A DNA stretch of 64,000 nt, taken from NCBI RefSeq assembly GCF_003443995.1, contig NZ_QWEY01000010.1, positions 1 through 64,000 of the forward strand. The letters are read 5' to 3'. Position 1 is the first letter of the stretch, and every line of letters begins with the position of its first letter. This stretch comes from Pseudotabrizicola alkalilacus. Its GTDB lineage: Bacteria; Pseudomonadota; Alphaproteobacteria; Rhodobacterales; Rhodobacteraceae. The notes under the pieces were generated by a model. It did not search any database, had not been told where the DNA came from, and saw nothing but the letters and a program-made list of their open reading frames with translations. Below are positions 1 to 8,216 of the stretch, piece after piece. The translations under genes and the position numbers were made by a program.

Positions 1-39
1 CCGCCCAAGCTCGCGCTCGCTCATCATGACCCATCCCAT
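1..39 (-). CDS. Start of an ISNCY/IS1202-type transposase (partial)
   Basis: Reading leftward from an ATG at 37-39 gives MGWVMMSERELGR before the window ends. The MSEREL-R opening is the usual N-terminus of ISNCY-family (IS1202-like) transposases, just before their first helix-turn-helix. A good ribosome-binding site (GGAGG, 46-50) lies six bases upstream. Only 13 residues are visible, so the family call also rests on the terminal-repeat-like DNA beside it. Starts at the internal methionines (25-27 or 22-24) are also possible. Whether the rest of the gene is intact cannot be seen. Confidence 0.55.
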   Translation of the reverse strand, partial: MGWVMMSERELGR

Positions 40-78
40 GTGCATCCTCCAAAGCGCCAAGCTGGCAACACAGGGAGG

Positions 79-120
79 GTGACACTTTAACTTTGCTCAC
101 ATGGGACATTTCTACTTTGC
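79..120. mobile_element. Probable IS terminal region with two direct repeats
   Basis: Two 18-bp direct repeats, 79-96 (GTGACACTTTAACTTTGC) and 103-120 (GGGACATTTCTACTTTGC), match at 14 of 18 positions and lie between the transposase start and the next gene. Tandem GTGACATTT-type boxes ending in ACTTTGC are typical of ISNCY/IS1202 ends, where the transposase binds. From about 121 onward the DNA becomes AT-rich, which may be flanking target DNA. The exact tip and any target duplication cannot be set without the other end. Confidence 0.45.
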
Positions 121-261
121 GCCTACATATATTAAGCCTATAATCAGTATTATGTAATGTAATCGCACTGTCTGCCACAACGCTAGCCCGGCGCGCCGTT
201 ATATTCATAACTTGCTATGTATTCGCGTCTTCCCTATGTATGCGTCAAAGCGGAGCGTGTG

Positions 262-2013
262 ATGAGACGATATTTCCCGATCCTTGAATGGCTTGCGGTC
301 TATGACAAGCCAACCTTTGGCGCTGATCTGCTGGCGGCGCTGATCGTGACGATCATGCTGATCCCGCAATCCCTGGCCTATGCGCTGCTGGCCGGTCTGC
401 CGGCCGAGGTTGGGCTTTATGCCTCGATCGCGCCCTTGCTGCTGTACGCGGTGTTTGGCACCTCGCGCACGCTGGCGGTTGGGCCGGTGGCGGTGGTCAG
501 CCTGATGACGGCGGCGGCGGTCGGTCAGATCGCGGCACAAGGCACGGCGGAGTATCTGGGTGCTGCCATTGCCATGGCGGTTCTGTCCGGTCTGATGCTG
601 CTGGGCATGGGCCTGTTGCGGCTGGGGTTCATTGCCAACTTTCTCAGCCATCCGGTGATCTCGGGGTTCATCAGTGCGTCGGCGGTCCTGATCGCCGTGG
701 GCCAGCTTCCCGGCATCCTTGGCATTGCCGCGCCGGGCCATACGCTGGTGGCGGTGGTGACCGGCATCCTGAGCGGCATCAGCGGGCTGAACCCGTTCAC
801 GCTGCTGCTTGGCGGCTTTGCGCTTGGCTTTTTGTGGTGGGCGCGTACGCGGCTGAAAGCAGTGCTGCTGCGCGCGGGCGTCAGGCCCGGTCTGGCCACA
901 GTGATCGTGCGGGCGGCCCCCGTGCTGGCGGTGGCGCTGACCACGCTGGCCACCTGGGGCTTTGGGCTGGCCGCGCATGGTGTGGCGGTGGTGGGCGACA
1001 TTCCGACCGGCCTACCGATGCCCGCGCTGCCACCGCTGGACCCGGCGCTGTGGCAGGCGATCCTGCTGCCCGCTGCGCTGATCTCGTTGGTGGGATATGT
1101 GGAGACCGTGTCGGTGGCGCAGACCCTCGCGGCGAAACGGCGGCAAAGGATTGATCCGGATCAGGAGTTGGTGGCACTGGGGGCCGCCAATATCGGCGCC
1201 GGGCTGTCGGGCGGCTTTCCGGTGACGGGTGGCTTTGCGCGGTCGGTGGTGAATTTTGATGCCGGGGCGCAGACTCCGGCGGCGGGTGCGTTTACCGCCC
1301 TTGCCATGGCGCTGGCGACGCTGTTTCTGACCCCCCTGCTCAGCCATCTGCCAAAGGCCACGCTGGCCGCAACCATTATCGTCGCTGTGCTGGGGCTGGT
1401 CGATCTGGCCGCAATCCGGCGGGTCTGGGCGTCGAACCGCGCCGATTTTGCCGCCATGGCGGTGACGATCCTGCTGACGCTGCTGGTCGGTGTCGAGGCG
1501 GGCATCGCCGCCGGTGTGGCGCTGTCGATCCTGCTGCATCTGTACCGCACCTCACAACCGCATGTGGCGGTGATCGGTCAGGTGCAAGGCACCGAGCATT
1601 TCCGCAACGTGCGCCGCCATACCGTGACAACCGTGCCCGATGTGCTGGCCCTGCGCATCGACGAGGCGCTGTATTTCCCCAACGCGCGGTTTCTGGAAGA
1701 TACCCTTCTGGGCGCCATTGCCGAAGACAAGGCGATCCGCCACGTCGTGCTCAACTGTGTGGCGGTCAATGACATCGACAGCAGCGCGGTCGAGAGTCTG
1801 GAGGCGATCAACACGCGCCTGCACGATGCCGGGGTGCAACTGCATCTGGCCGAGGTCAAGGGCCCGGTGATGGACCGCCTGTTGCGCACCCATCTGCTGC
1901 ACGACCTGACCGGCACTGTCTATCTGACCATGTATGACGCCATGCTGGCGCTCGCCCCAAAGGCCGCGCGCGATTGCCGTGCCCTGCCCCGCTGCGAGAC
2001 CGCAAAGCCCTAG
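262..2013 (+). CDS. SulP family inorganic anion transporter with STAS domain
   Basis: Inner-membrane SulP/SLC26 transporter, a family that moves sulfate, bicarbonate or dicarboxylates. The first roughly 420 residues hold the helix bundle, including the signature stretch LIPQSLAYALLAGLP and a GPVAVVSLM segment. The last roughly 130 residues form a cytoplasmic STAS domain with the DIDSSAVESLE motif. I chose the ATG at 262, which starts MRRYFPILEW and has a purine-rich CGGAG upstream. An ATG at 217 in the same frame would add 15 unlikely residues. At 583 residues the length is normal. It converges on the next gene, and the two stop codons overlap. The substrate cannot be read from sequence; sulfate or bicarbonate is most likely. 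Confidence 0.93.
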   Translation: MRRYFPILEWLAVYDKPTFGADLLAALIVTIMLIPQSLAYALLAGLPAEVGLYASIAPLLLYAVFGTSRTLAVGPVAVVSLMTAAAVGQIAAQGTAEYLGAAIAMAVLSGLMLLGMGLLRLGFIANFLSHPVISGFISASAVLIAVGQLPGILGIAAPGHTLVAVVTGILSGISGLNPFTLLLGGFALGFLWWARTRLKAVLLRAGVRPGLATVIVRAAPVLAVALTTLATWGFGLAAHGVAVVGDIPTGLPMPALPPLDPALWQAILLPAALISLVGYVETVSVAQTLAAKRRQRIDPDQELVALGAANIGAGLSGGFPVTGGFARSVVNFDAGAQTPAAGAFTALAMALATLFLTPLLSHLPKATLAATIIVAVLGLVDLAAIRRVWASNRADFAAMAVTILLTLLVGVEAGIAAGVALSILLHLYRTSQPHVAVIGQVQGTEHFRNVRRHTVTTVPDVLALRIDEALYFPNARFLEDTLLGAIAEDKAIRHVVLNCVAVNDIDSSAVESLEAINTRLHDAGVQLHLAEVKGPVMDRLLRTHLLHDLTGTVYLTMYDAMLALAPKAARDCRALPRCETAKP

Positions 2014-3167
2014 ACCACGGCAAGCTCACGAAAGGCGCGGCCCTCGATCATCCGACCCACCGACAGATCGCTCAGATCCAGCGTCTGCCAGCTGCCGGTC
2101 AGGATCTGTTCGGCAATGCCGCGCCCGACCGCAGGCGATTGCTGCAAGCCGTGGCCGGAAAAGCCGTTGCAGAGCAACAGGTTAGGCACTTCGGGATGTG
2201 GCCCGAGAATGGCGTTCTGATCCAGCGTGTTATAGGCGTAATGCCCGACCCAGTGCCGCATGACTTTTACCGCGTCAAACCCAGGTGCGCGGGCATAGAG
2301 CTGTTCCCAGATCATCTGTTCGAACAGATGCAGATCCGGCTCGAAATCATCCGCCGCGCATGGGCCATCATCCTGCGGCACGGTCGCGGTGATCCAGTGG
2401 TTTTGCTCGGGCCGCAGATAGAACCCGGCATCGACAAGCAAGGGCGCGTCCGGGTGGCGGGCATTGGGCGCGTCGATCACGAAAACCGTGCGCTTGCGCG
2501 GCTCCACCGCCAGATCGAGCCCCGCCATCTGGCACACCTCTGCCGCGCGGGTGCCGGCGGCGTTGACGGCATGCGTGCAGGCCACCTCCCCCGTCCGCTC
2601 CAGCACCACGCCCGCCACCTGTCCGCCGGCCATCCGCAAGCCTGTTACCCGGTCGGTGACAAAGCGCGCGCCTTGGGCCTTTGCCATCGCGCGAAAGCCC
2701 GACATCAGGCCCATGTTGTCAAACCAGCCCTCTCCCGTCGGGCCAAAACTGCCCGCGCTCAGATCGCCCACCTCCAGCCAGGGAAACCGTGCCTTGATCT
2801 GCTCGGGCGTCCACACTTCGGTCGCGGCCCCATGACCGCGCTGCATCTGCGCCACATCGTGCAGGGTTGCCGCGCCCTCGGTGCTTTGCGCCAGAAACAG
2901 ATAGCCTTGCTCCTTCAACCCCAGATCCAGACCCATCCGGGCCTTGAAGTCGCGGATGAACTGCAGGCCAAAGCGCGAGATTTCGACATTGACCGCCGTG
3001 GTAAACTGCTGCCGGATCGAGGCCACCGACAGCGCGGTCGAGGCGCGGGCAAAACTGGGGTCCTGCTCCACCACCAGCACCTCCAGACCGGGCTGCATCA
3101 GGGTTAGCCAATAGGCTACCGAAGACCCCATCACCGCTCCGCCGATCACGACCACATCTGCCCGCAT
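2010..3167 (-). CDS. FAD-dependent oxidoreductase of the DAO (sarcosine oxidase-like) family
   Basis: The N-terminus has the Rossmann FAD-binding motif VVVIGGAVMGSSVAY (residues 4-18), followed by the E-E-D type acidic end of strand two and a C-terminal GHGLQQSPAVGRGIAE stretch that closes the FAD site in D-amino-acid/sarcosine oxidase-like enzymes. It probably oxidises a secondary amine or amino acid; the substrate is unknown. The ATG at 3165-3167 is preferred over the GTG one codon upstream because AAGGG sits six bases before it. At 385 residues it has family length. It is divergent from the LuxR-type gene, with a RutR-like palindrome between them. Confidence 0.88.
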   Translation of the reverse strand: MRADVVVIGGAVMGSSVAYWLTLMQPGLEVLVVEQDPSFARASTALSVASIRQQFTTAVNVEISRFGLQFIRDFKARMGLDLGLKEQGYLFLAQSTEGAATLHDVAQMQRGHGAATEVWTPEQIKARFPWLEVGDLSAGSFGPTGEGWFDNMGLMSGFRAMAKAQGARFVTDRVTGLRMAGGQVAGVVLERTGEVACTHAVNAAGTRAAEVCQMAGLDLAVEPRKRTVFVIDAPNARHPDAPLLVDAGFYLRPEQNHWITATVPQDDGPCAADDFEPDLHLFEQMIWEQLYARAPGFDAVKVMRHWVGHYAYNTLDQNAILGPHPEVPNLLLCNGFSGHGLQQSPAVGRGIAEQILTGSWQTLDLSDLSVGRMIEGRAFRELAVV

Positions 3168-3195
3168 CACTTGCCCTTTTCAGAATCACGGAAGT

Positions 3196-3211
3196 TTGAC
3201 CAAACGGTCAT
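3196..3211. promoter_or_regulatory. RutR-like palindromic operator
   Basis: TTGACC (3196-3201), AAAC, GGTCAT (3206-3211) forms a near-perfect inverted repeat in the divergent promoter region. The half-sites and four-base spacer match the known E. coli RutR consensus TTGACCAnnTGGTCAA at 12 of its 14 fixed positions. A TetR-family protein is therefore the likely binder. Which of the two divergent genes it controls is not known. Confidence 0.5.
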
Positions 3212-3277
3212 CCGGGGTTAGAACACAGTCAGGGATAAGGACAAGACGCCATCAATGGCACAACGATGGGGAATGGT

Positions 3278-4060
3278 ATGACGGCAGTTCTGCCGCTGAT
3301 TTCGCGTATGGCCGAGGCCGCTACGGTCGAGGAGGTCTGGGATCTGGCATCCGCCTTTTTCGGCAGTCTGGGCTTTGGTCGCGCCAATTATGGCTTCACG
3401 CGGTTTTTGTATATGCGCAATGTCGGTGACCCCGATGACGCGATTTTTCTGACCACCGGCAATGCCGATTACGCCCGGTTCTACTTTCAGAACGGGTTCT
3501 ATGCCCGTACCCCGGTCTATCGCTGGGCGGTGTCCAATGTCGGGGCCTGTACGTGGAAATGGGTGAAAGACGCGTTCGAGGCCGGCCAACTGACCCCCGA
3601 AGAGATGGATGCCGTGCGGCAGAACTTTGCCATCGGGGTCGTCGCCGGGGTTTCGGTCAGCTTTCCCGAAACCACCACCCGGTCAAAAGGCGCGCTGGGG
3701 CTGATCGCCGACCCCGGTATCAGTCCGGATCAGGTTGAGGCGATCTGGGAGAGGCACCGCGACGAAATTCTCGCCGTTGCCCACCTCATGCACCTCAAGA
3801 TCATCACCCTGCCCCAGCCAAAGGCCAAGCGCAGCCTGACCGAGCGTCAGCGTCAGGCGCTGGAATGGGTGGCCGATGGCAAGACCACGCAGGATGTCGC
3901 CATGTTGATGGAGGTTTCCGCCGCCATGGTGGAAAAGCACCTGCGTCTGGCGCGTGAGGCGCTGCAGGTCGAGACCACCACGCAAGCTGTTGCAAAAGCT
4001 TCACTTTTGAACATGATTTTCCAGCGTGTTCCCAAGGCTCCGATGGTAGGGAAATCCTGA
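3278..4060 (+). CDS. LuxR family regulator with autoinducer-binding-type N-terminal domain
   Basis: Transcription factor of 260 residues. Residues about 10-165 look like the LuxR autoinducer-binding domain. Residues about 185-245 form the LuxR helix-turn-helix (SLTERQRQALEWVADGKTTQDVA...VEKHLR). In the ligand pocket the usual W-x3-Y-x4-Y-x3-DP pattern reads YARFYFQNGFYARTP, so the first Trp and the key Asp are replaced; acyl-homoserine-lactone binding is therefore doubtful. GGGGA lies five bases before the ATG at 3278; another ATG at 3266 lacks a ribosome-binding site. No luxI is in the window, so this is a solo regulator. It is divergent from the FAD oxidoreductase. Confidence 0.85.
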   Translation: MTAVLPLISRMAEAATVEEVWDLASAFFGSLGFGRANYGFTRFLYMRNVGDPDDAIFLTTGNADYARFYFQNGFYARTPVYRWAVSNVGACTWKWVKDAFEAGQLTPEEMDAVRQNFAIGVVAGVSVSFPETTTRSKGALGLIADPGISPDQVEAIWERHRDEILAVAHLMHLKIITLPQPKAKRSLTERQRQALEWVADGKTTQDVAMLMEVSAAMVEKHLRLAREALQVETTTQAVAKASLLNMIFQRVPKAPMVGKS

Positions 4061-4149
4061 CTTACCCTGCGTCATGTTCGGGTGCATTGTCCCCTTGTTC
4101 CATGAGTGGTCGCCTTCGGGCAAATGGAACGGCAGGCTGCAGACGGTGC

Positions 4150-4194
4150 ATTCCCACCGGCCTGATGCCTGTTTCAGTATCGTCCGGTGGGAAT
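4150..4194. repeat. 11-bp perfect inverted repeat in a gene-free stretch
   Basis: ATTCCCACCGG (4150-4160) and CCGGTGGGAAT (4184-4194) can form an 11-bp stem with a 23-base loop. Just before it, AGACGGTGC (4141-4149) is repeated exactly at 4305-4313 inside the downstream terminator. No coding signal was seen from 4061 to 4437; this hairpin, the terminator at 4307-4338 and the tsf terminator account for the structure there. Confidence 0.6.
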
Positions 4195-4306
4195 CCCCTG
4201 CTCTCCGGGCCTTAACCCTGCGGCCTGGGCAAATTTCTGGCCCGATCTGCAGTTAGTGTCGCTGGCGCCCTGTCCTCATCCCCAGAAGGTGTGGTGCTTG
4301 CAATAG

Positions 4307-4338
4307 ACGGTGCGTCCCTTGGGGATGCACCGTTTTTT
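4307..4338 (+). terminator. Rho-independent terminator, plus strand
   Basis: ACGGTGCGTCCC (4307-4318), a TT loop, then GGGGATGCACCGT (4321-4333) gives a 12-bp stem with one G-T pair, followed by six T (4333-4338). It would end transcripts reading out of the LuxR-type gene or a small RNA starting in the preceding 200 bases. CATCCCCA at 4277-4284 is an exact complement of TGGGGATG (4320-4327), so a competing fold exists. Confidence 0.75.
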
Positions 4339-4385
4339 CATATCTGACGTTGTGTGTCCGCATCTCTGTCTTGCAGTGCGCCATG

Positions 4386-4412
4386 AAAAAGGGCGGCCCC
4401 GAAAGGCCGCCC
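4386..4412 (-). terminator. Terminator of the rpsB-tsf operon
   Basis: On the minus strand GGGCGGCC, a TTTCGG-type loop and GGCCGCCC are followed by a run of five T (4386-4390 as A on the plus strand). It lies 25 bases beyond the tsf stop codon. Confidence 0.85.
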
Positions 4413-4437
4413 TGGTTCCGTCTGCTTTAGGCTGAAA

Positions 4438-5346
4438 TCAGCCCTGAACCATTTTCGCCACTTCAGCAGCGAAATCCTCTTCTTTTTTCTCAATGCCTTC
4501 GCCGACAGCCACACGGGCATAGCCGGTGATCTCAACGCCGGCTTCTTTGGCGGCCTGTTCGACCGTCAGATCCGGATTGATGACAAAGGCCTGACCCAGC
4601 AGGGTGTTTTCTGCCAGATACTTCTTCATCCGGCCCGGAATGATGTTGTTGGTGATCACCTGTTCCGGCTTTGGCTTGGCCGAGGTCGCGTTTTCTTCCA
4701 GTGCCTTGGCGGTCTGCACGGTCAGCTCGCGCTCGATCAGTGCCGGATCCATCGTGGCTTCCGACAGCGACAGCGGTGCAGTGGCGGCGATGTGCATCGC
4801 GAATTGCTTGCCAATGGCCTGTGCCTTGTCAGCCGGGCCGTTCAGCGCAACCAAGACGCCGATCTTGCCCATGCCATCCGCCGCCGCGTTGTGGACATAG
4901 GACACAACCGTGCTGCCTTCGAGCAGGTGCATCCGGCGGAAGGTCATGTTCTCGCCGATACGGGCGATCGATTCCTGAATCACATCATCCACGGTCTTGC
5001 CGTTCAGATGCGCGGCCTTCACCACTTCGACCGAGTCGCCGGTGGTCAGCGCCACATTGGCAACATCACGCACCAGCGCCTGGAAATCGGCGTTCTTGGC
5101 CACAAAGTCGGTTTCCGAGTTGATCTCGACAGCCACACCGCGGCCATCGGTCACCGCCACGCCGACCAGACCTTCGGCAGCCACGCGGTCGGCCTTTTTG
5201 GCGGCTTTCGCCAGGCCCTTGGTGCGCAGCCAGTCCACAGCGGCGTCCATGTCGCCGTTGCTTTCGGTCAGGGCTTTTTTCACGTCCATCATGCCTGCGC
5301 CGGTGGATTCGCGCAGTTCTTTCACCATTGCAGCGGTGATTGTCAT
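4438..5346 (-). CDS. tsf: Translation elongation factor Ts
   Basis: Guanine-nucleotide exchange factor that recycles EF-Tu-GDP in the cytoplasm. The N-terminus [26 protein letters not shown] is the EF-Ts UBA-like domain, and residues about 75-85 carry the TDFVAKN motif that contacts EF-Tu. The start at 5346 has GGGAG upstream; an in-frame ATG 20 codons earlier would add a non-conserved leader. At 302 residues it is slightly longer than many homologues but intact. It follows rpsB by 77 bases and ends in a strong terminator, the classic rpsB-tsf operon. Confidence 0.98.
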   Translation of the reverse strand: MTITAAMVKELRESTGAGMMDVKKALTESNGDMDAAVDWLRTKGLAKAAKKADRVAAEGLVGVAVTDGRGVAVEINSETDFVAKNADFQALVRDVANVALTTGDSVEVVKAAHLNGKTVDDVIQESIARIGENMTFRRMHLLEGSTVVSYVHNAAADGMGKIGVLVALNGPADKAQAIGKQFAMHIAATAPLSLSEATMDPALIERELTVQTAKALEENATSAKPKPEQVITNNIIPGRMKKYLAENTLLGQAFVINPDLTVEQAAKEAGVEITGYARVAVGEGIEKKEEDFAAEVAKMVQG

Positions 5347-5423
5347 GGTCAGTCTCCCGAATTCCATAAAATGGGGTTGGCGGGGGTTATCCCCCCGCCA
5401 TGTCACAAATTGACGACAGCCAA

Positions 5424-6185
5424 TCAGGCTTCGGCAGCGACGGCTTCTTCCACGGGCGCATCTTCCAGCGCACCGAGGTCAACACCAGCAGCCCCCATCT
5501 GGGCCGACATGCCGTCAAGCGCTGCACGGGCGATCAGCTCGCAATACAGAGCAATGGCACGGGCCGCATCGTCGTTGCCGGGGATCACGTAATCCACGCC
5601 TTTGGGCGAGCAGTTGGTGTCAACCACGGCCACAACCGGGATGCCCAGCTTTTTGGCCTCCAGGATCGCCAGGTCTTCTTTGCCCACGTCGATGATGAAG
5701 ATCAGGTCAGGCGTGCCGCCCATTTCGCGGATGCCGCCCAAGCTGGCCTGCAGCTTGGACTGGTCGCGTTCCATGCCAAGACGTTCTTTCTTGGTCAGAC
5801 CTTCGGCGCCGGCAGCCAGCTGCTCGTCGATCTGCTTCAGACGCTGGATCGACATGGAAATGGTTTTCCAGTTGGTCAGCGTGCCACCCAGCCAGCGGTG
5901 GTTCATGTAGAACTGCGCGCAACGCTCTGCGGCTTCAGCAATCGGCTTTTGCGCCTGACGCTTGGTGCCGACGAACAGGATGCGGCCGCCTTTGGCAACC
6001 GTGTCACGCACGACTTTCAGCGCCTGATCCAGCATCGGAACAGTCTGCGTCAGGTCGAGGATGTGAATCCCGTTGCGGTCGCCGTAGATGTATTCGCCCA
6101 TCTTCGGGTTCCAGCGTTGCGTCTGGTGACCGTAGTGAACGCCAGCTTCAAGCAGCTGACGCATGGTAAATTCTGGGAGCGCCAT
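5424..6185 (-). CDS. rpsB: 30S ribosomal protein S2
   Basis: Small-subunit ribosomal protein. It opens [20 protein letters not shown], where the [15 protein letters not shown] segment is the family signature. The start at 6185 is chosen by homology, with AAGGA upstream; in-frame ATG codons further upstream give no conserved sequence. The C-terminus is a short acidic, alanine-rich tail, common in alphaproteobacterial S2. 253 residues. First gene of the rpsB-tsf operon, with a sigma-70-like promoter about 120 bases upstream. Confidence 0.98.
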   Translation of the reverse strand: MALPEFTMRQLLEAGVHYGHQTQRWNPKMGEYIYGDRNGIHILDLTQTVPMLDQALKVVRDTVAKGGRILFVGTKRQAQKPIAEAAERCAQFYMNHRWLGGTLTNWKTISMSIQRLKQIDEQLAAGAEGLTKKERLGMERDQSKLQASLGGIREMGGTPDLIFIIDVGKEDLAILEAKKLGIPVVAVVDTNCSPKGVDYVIPGNDDAARAIALYCELIARAALDGMSAQMGAAGVDLGALEDAPVEEAVAAEA

Positions 6186-6302
6186 GTCCATATATCCTTT
6201 TCCGGTTTGCGCCTCGGCAAGTGTTCTCAGGGTTTCCCCCAACCGGTGGACCAGACAGGATTTCTCCCCGCCATGGCCCGCACCTGCCTGTGAAGTGGCG
6301 TG

Positions 6303-6331
6303 TCGTTACCCCTATCCCCGGTGAATGGCAA
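6303..6331 (-). promoter_or_regulatory. Putative rpsB promoter
   Basis: On the minus strand TTGCCA (6331-6326), a 17-base spacer and TAACGA (6308-6303) resemble -35 and -10 boxes. This would give a leader of about 110 bases before rpsB, long enough for S2 autoregulation. Called by eye only. Confidence 0.4.
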
Positions 6332-6391
6332 GCGCGAACCTTGCGCTGCACCGCAGAAACACTAGTTTGAACGGCAACAAGGAGAACACAA

Positions 6392-7420
6392 TTGACCAAA
6401 GCCCAGCCCACCCGGATCAACCTGGCCCTGCAAGGCGGCGGCGCGCATGGGGCGTTCACCTGGGGCGTACTCGACCGGCTGCTGGAGGAAGACAACATCG
6501 AGATTGCCGCGATTTCCGGCACCTCGGCGGGCGCACTGAACGCGGCAGCCCTCAAGGCGGGCATGATCAGCGGCGGGCGCAAGGGCGCAATGGCGTCTTT
6601 GGCCAAGCTGTGGCGCGATGTGGCGCGGGTGTCCGATCTGCGCATCCCCGAATGGATGCAGCCGATGGTCCCCGGGTTCGAGGCGCTGGGGCAGTTTGCG
6701 ATGTCGATGTCGCCATTCTCGCCCGCGGGCATGGCCGCGCAGGTCTACACCCCCTATGCTTGGGGGCCGATGTGGCGCAACCCGCTGGAGCGGATCGTGC
6801 GGCGGCTGGATTTCAGCCAGGTCTGCGCCAATGAGGGCCCGCGCCTGTTCATCGGGGCGACTCGGGTTGATACCGGGCGCATCCGCATTTTTTCCGGCGA
6901 CGAAATCACCCCAAAGGCGCTGATGGCCTCGGCCTGCCTGCCGACGGTGTTTCAGGCGGTGGAAATCGACGGTCACGCCTATTGGGATGGCGGCTATGCC
7001 GGCAATCCGGCGATGTTCCCGCTGTATCAGCCAGATTTGCCCGATGATGTTCTGATCGTGTCGATCAACCCCATGCTGCGCGAAGGCGTGCCGAAAACGC
7101 CGATCGACATTCAGAACCGGGTCAATGAAATCAGCTTCAACTCGGCGCTGCTGGGTGAATTGCGCGCCGTGCATTTCGTGCGCCGCCTGCTGCGCGACGG
7201 GCGGCTGGAAAGCGGCACGATGAAGGCGATCCGTACCCATCTGGTCAGCGATGATGCGCTGATGACAGAAATGACCGGGGCCACGAAAATGTCGCCCACG
7301 CCCACGCTGATTGCGCGGCTGCGGGCTGCGGGCCATGCGGCCACAGACGGGTTTCTGGAGGCACATGGCAAAAAGCTGGGACACGAGGCCAGCTTTGATC
7401 TGCGCACGCTATTTGGCTGA
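6392..7420 (+). CDS. Patatin-like phospholipase
   Basis: Serine lipid acyl hydrolase of the patatin/RssA type. The oxyanion loop GGGAHG is at residues 15-20, the nucleophile Ser45 lies in GTSAG, and Asp199 in the DGG motif completes the catalytic dyad. 342 residues. The only start that keeps the conserved N-terminus is TTG at 6392, supported by AAGGAG seven bases upstream; no ATG or GTG fits. The gene is divergent from rpsB and its 3' end overlaps the convergent DUF502 gene by 12 bases. The lipid substrate is unknown. Confidence 0.9.
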   Translation: MTKAQPTRINLALQGGGAHGAFTWGVLDRLLEEDNIEIAAISGTSAGALNAAALKAGMISGGRKGAMASLAKLWRDVARVSDLRIPEWMQPMVPGFEALGQFAMSMSPFSPAGMAAQVYTPYAWGPMWRNPLERIVRRLDFSQVCANEGPRLFIGATRVDTGRIRIFSGDEITPKALMASACLPTVFQAVEIDGHAYWDGGYAGNPAMFPLYQPDLPDDVLIVSINPMLREGVPKTPIDIQNRVNEISFNSALLGELRAVHFVRRLLRDGRLESGTMKAIRTHLVSDDALMTEMTGATKMSPTPTLIARLRAAGHAATDGFLEAHGKKLGHEASFDLRTLFG

Positions 7421-8128
7421 CGGGTTGCTCACCGGCACCCCGGCGGCATCCTTGCCATTGGGGTAGACCAGCCCGGCCGAGATGATCAGCTTGGCCGCGT
7501 CTTCCACCTTCATATCCAGAAACACCACATCGGCCTCGGGCACGTAAAGCAAAAACCCGGAGGTCGGGTTGGGTGTGGTCGGCAGGAACACCGAGATCAC
7601 ATTCATATAGCCCTCGTGGTTCAGCTTGGCCTGCACCTCACCCTTGGCGCGGGTCGAAACAAAACCGATGGCCCAGATATGTTCCTTTGGGTATTGCACC
7701 AGACAGGCCCGCTCAAAACTGGCTTCGTTCTGGGAAAACACGGTTTCGGCAATCTGCTTCAACCCGTTGTAGATCGAGCGCACGATCGGCATCCGGTCGA
7801 CCAGACCCTCGGCCCAGACCAGAAACTTGCGCCCGATAAAGCCCTTGCCGATCCAGCCCACCAGAATGGTAAAGATCAGGAACACCACCACCCCGACCCC
7901 GCGCACCGGGATCGTCGCCTCGGAGCCAAACACTTGCCGCACCAGAACGTCCGGCTTCCACGGACCGGGGATCAGCGGCAGGATCCAGCCGTCGATCCAG
8001 CCCACCACCGTCCAGATCAGATAGATCGTGAGGCCAATGGGCAGAACCACCACAAGGCCGGTCAGAAAGGACGAACGCAGCCCCGCAAGCAGGCTGCGCC
8101 GTTTGGTCGGGTGTATTGGTTCTGACAT
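7409..8128 (-). CDS. DUF502 membrane protein
   Basis: 239-residue inner-membrane protein of the DUF502 family, whose function is unknown. Two membrane segments are visible near residues 18-42 (LTGLVVVLPIGLTIYL) and 77-97 (VGVVVFLIFTILVGW). A soluble domain follows, with the family motifs MPIVRSIYNGLKQ and FLPTTPNPTSGFLL. GAGGGA precedes the ATG. Convergent with the patatin gene, overlapping it by 12 bases. Confidence 0.92.
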   Translation of the reverse strand: MSEPIHPTKRRSLLAGLRSSFLTGLVVVLPIGLTIYLIWTVVGWIDGWILPLIPGPWKPDVLVRQVFGSEATIPVRGVGVVVFLIFTILVGWIGKGFIGRKFLVWAEGLVDRMPIVRSIYNGLKQIAETVFSQNEASFERACLVQYPKEHIWAIGFVSTRAKGEVQAKLNHEGYMNVISVFLPTTPNPTSGFLLYVPEADVVFLDMKVEDAAKLIISAGLVYPNGKDAAGVPVSNPSAK

Positions 8129-8216
8129 GATCCCTCGCTGGTCGCGCCATAGTTAGGGAGCGGCCCGCCCCGGCACAATGGGCTGATGCTGTCAGACCAC
8201 CGCACCAACACGAAAT

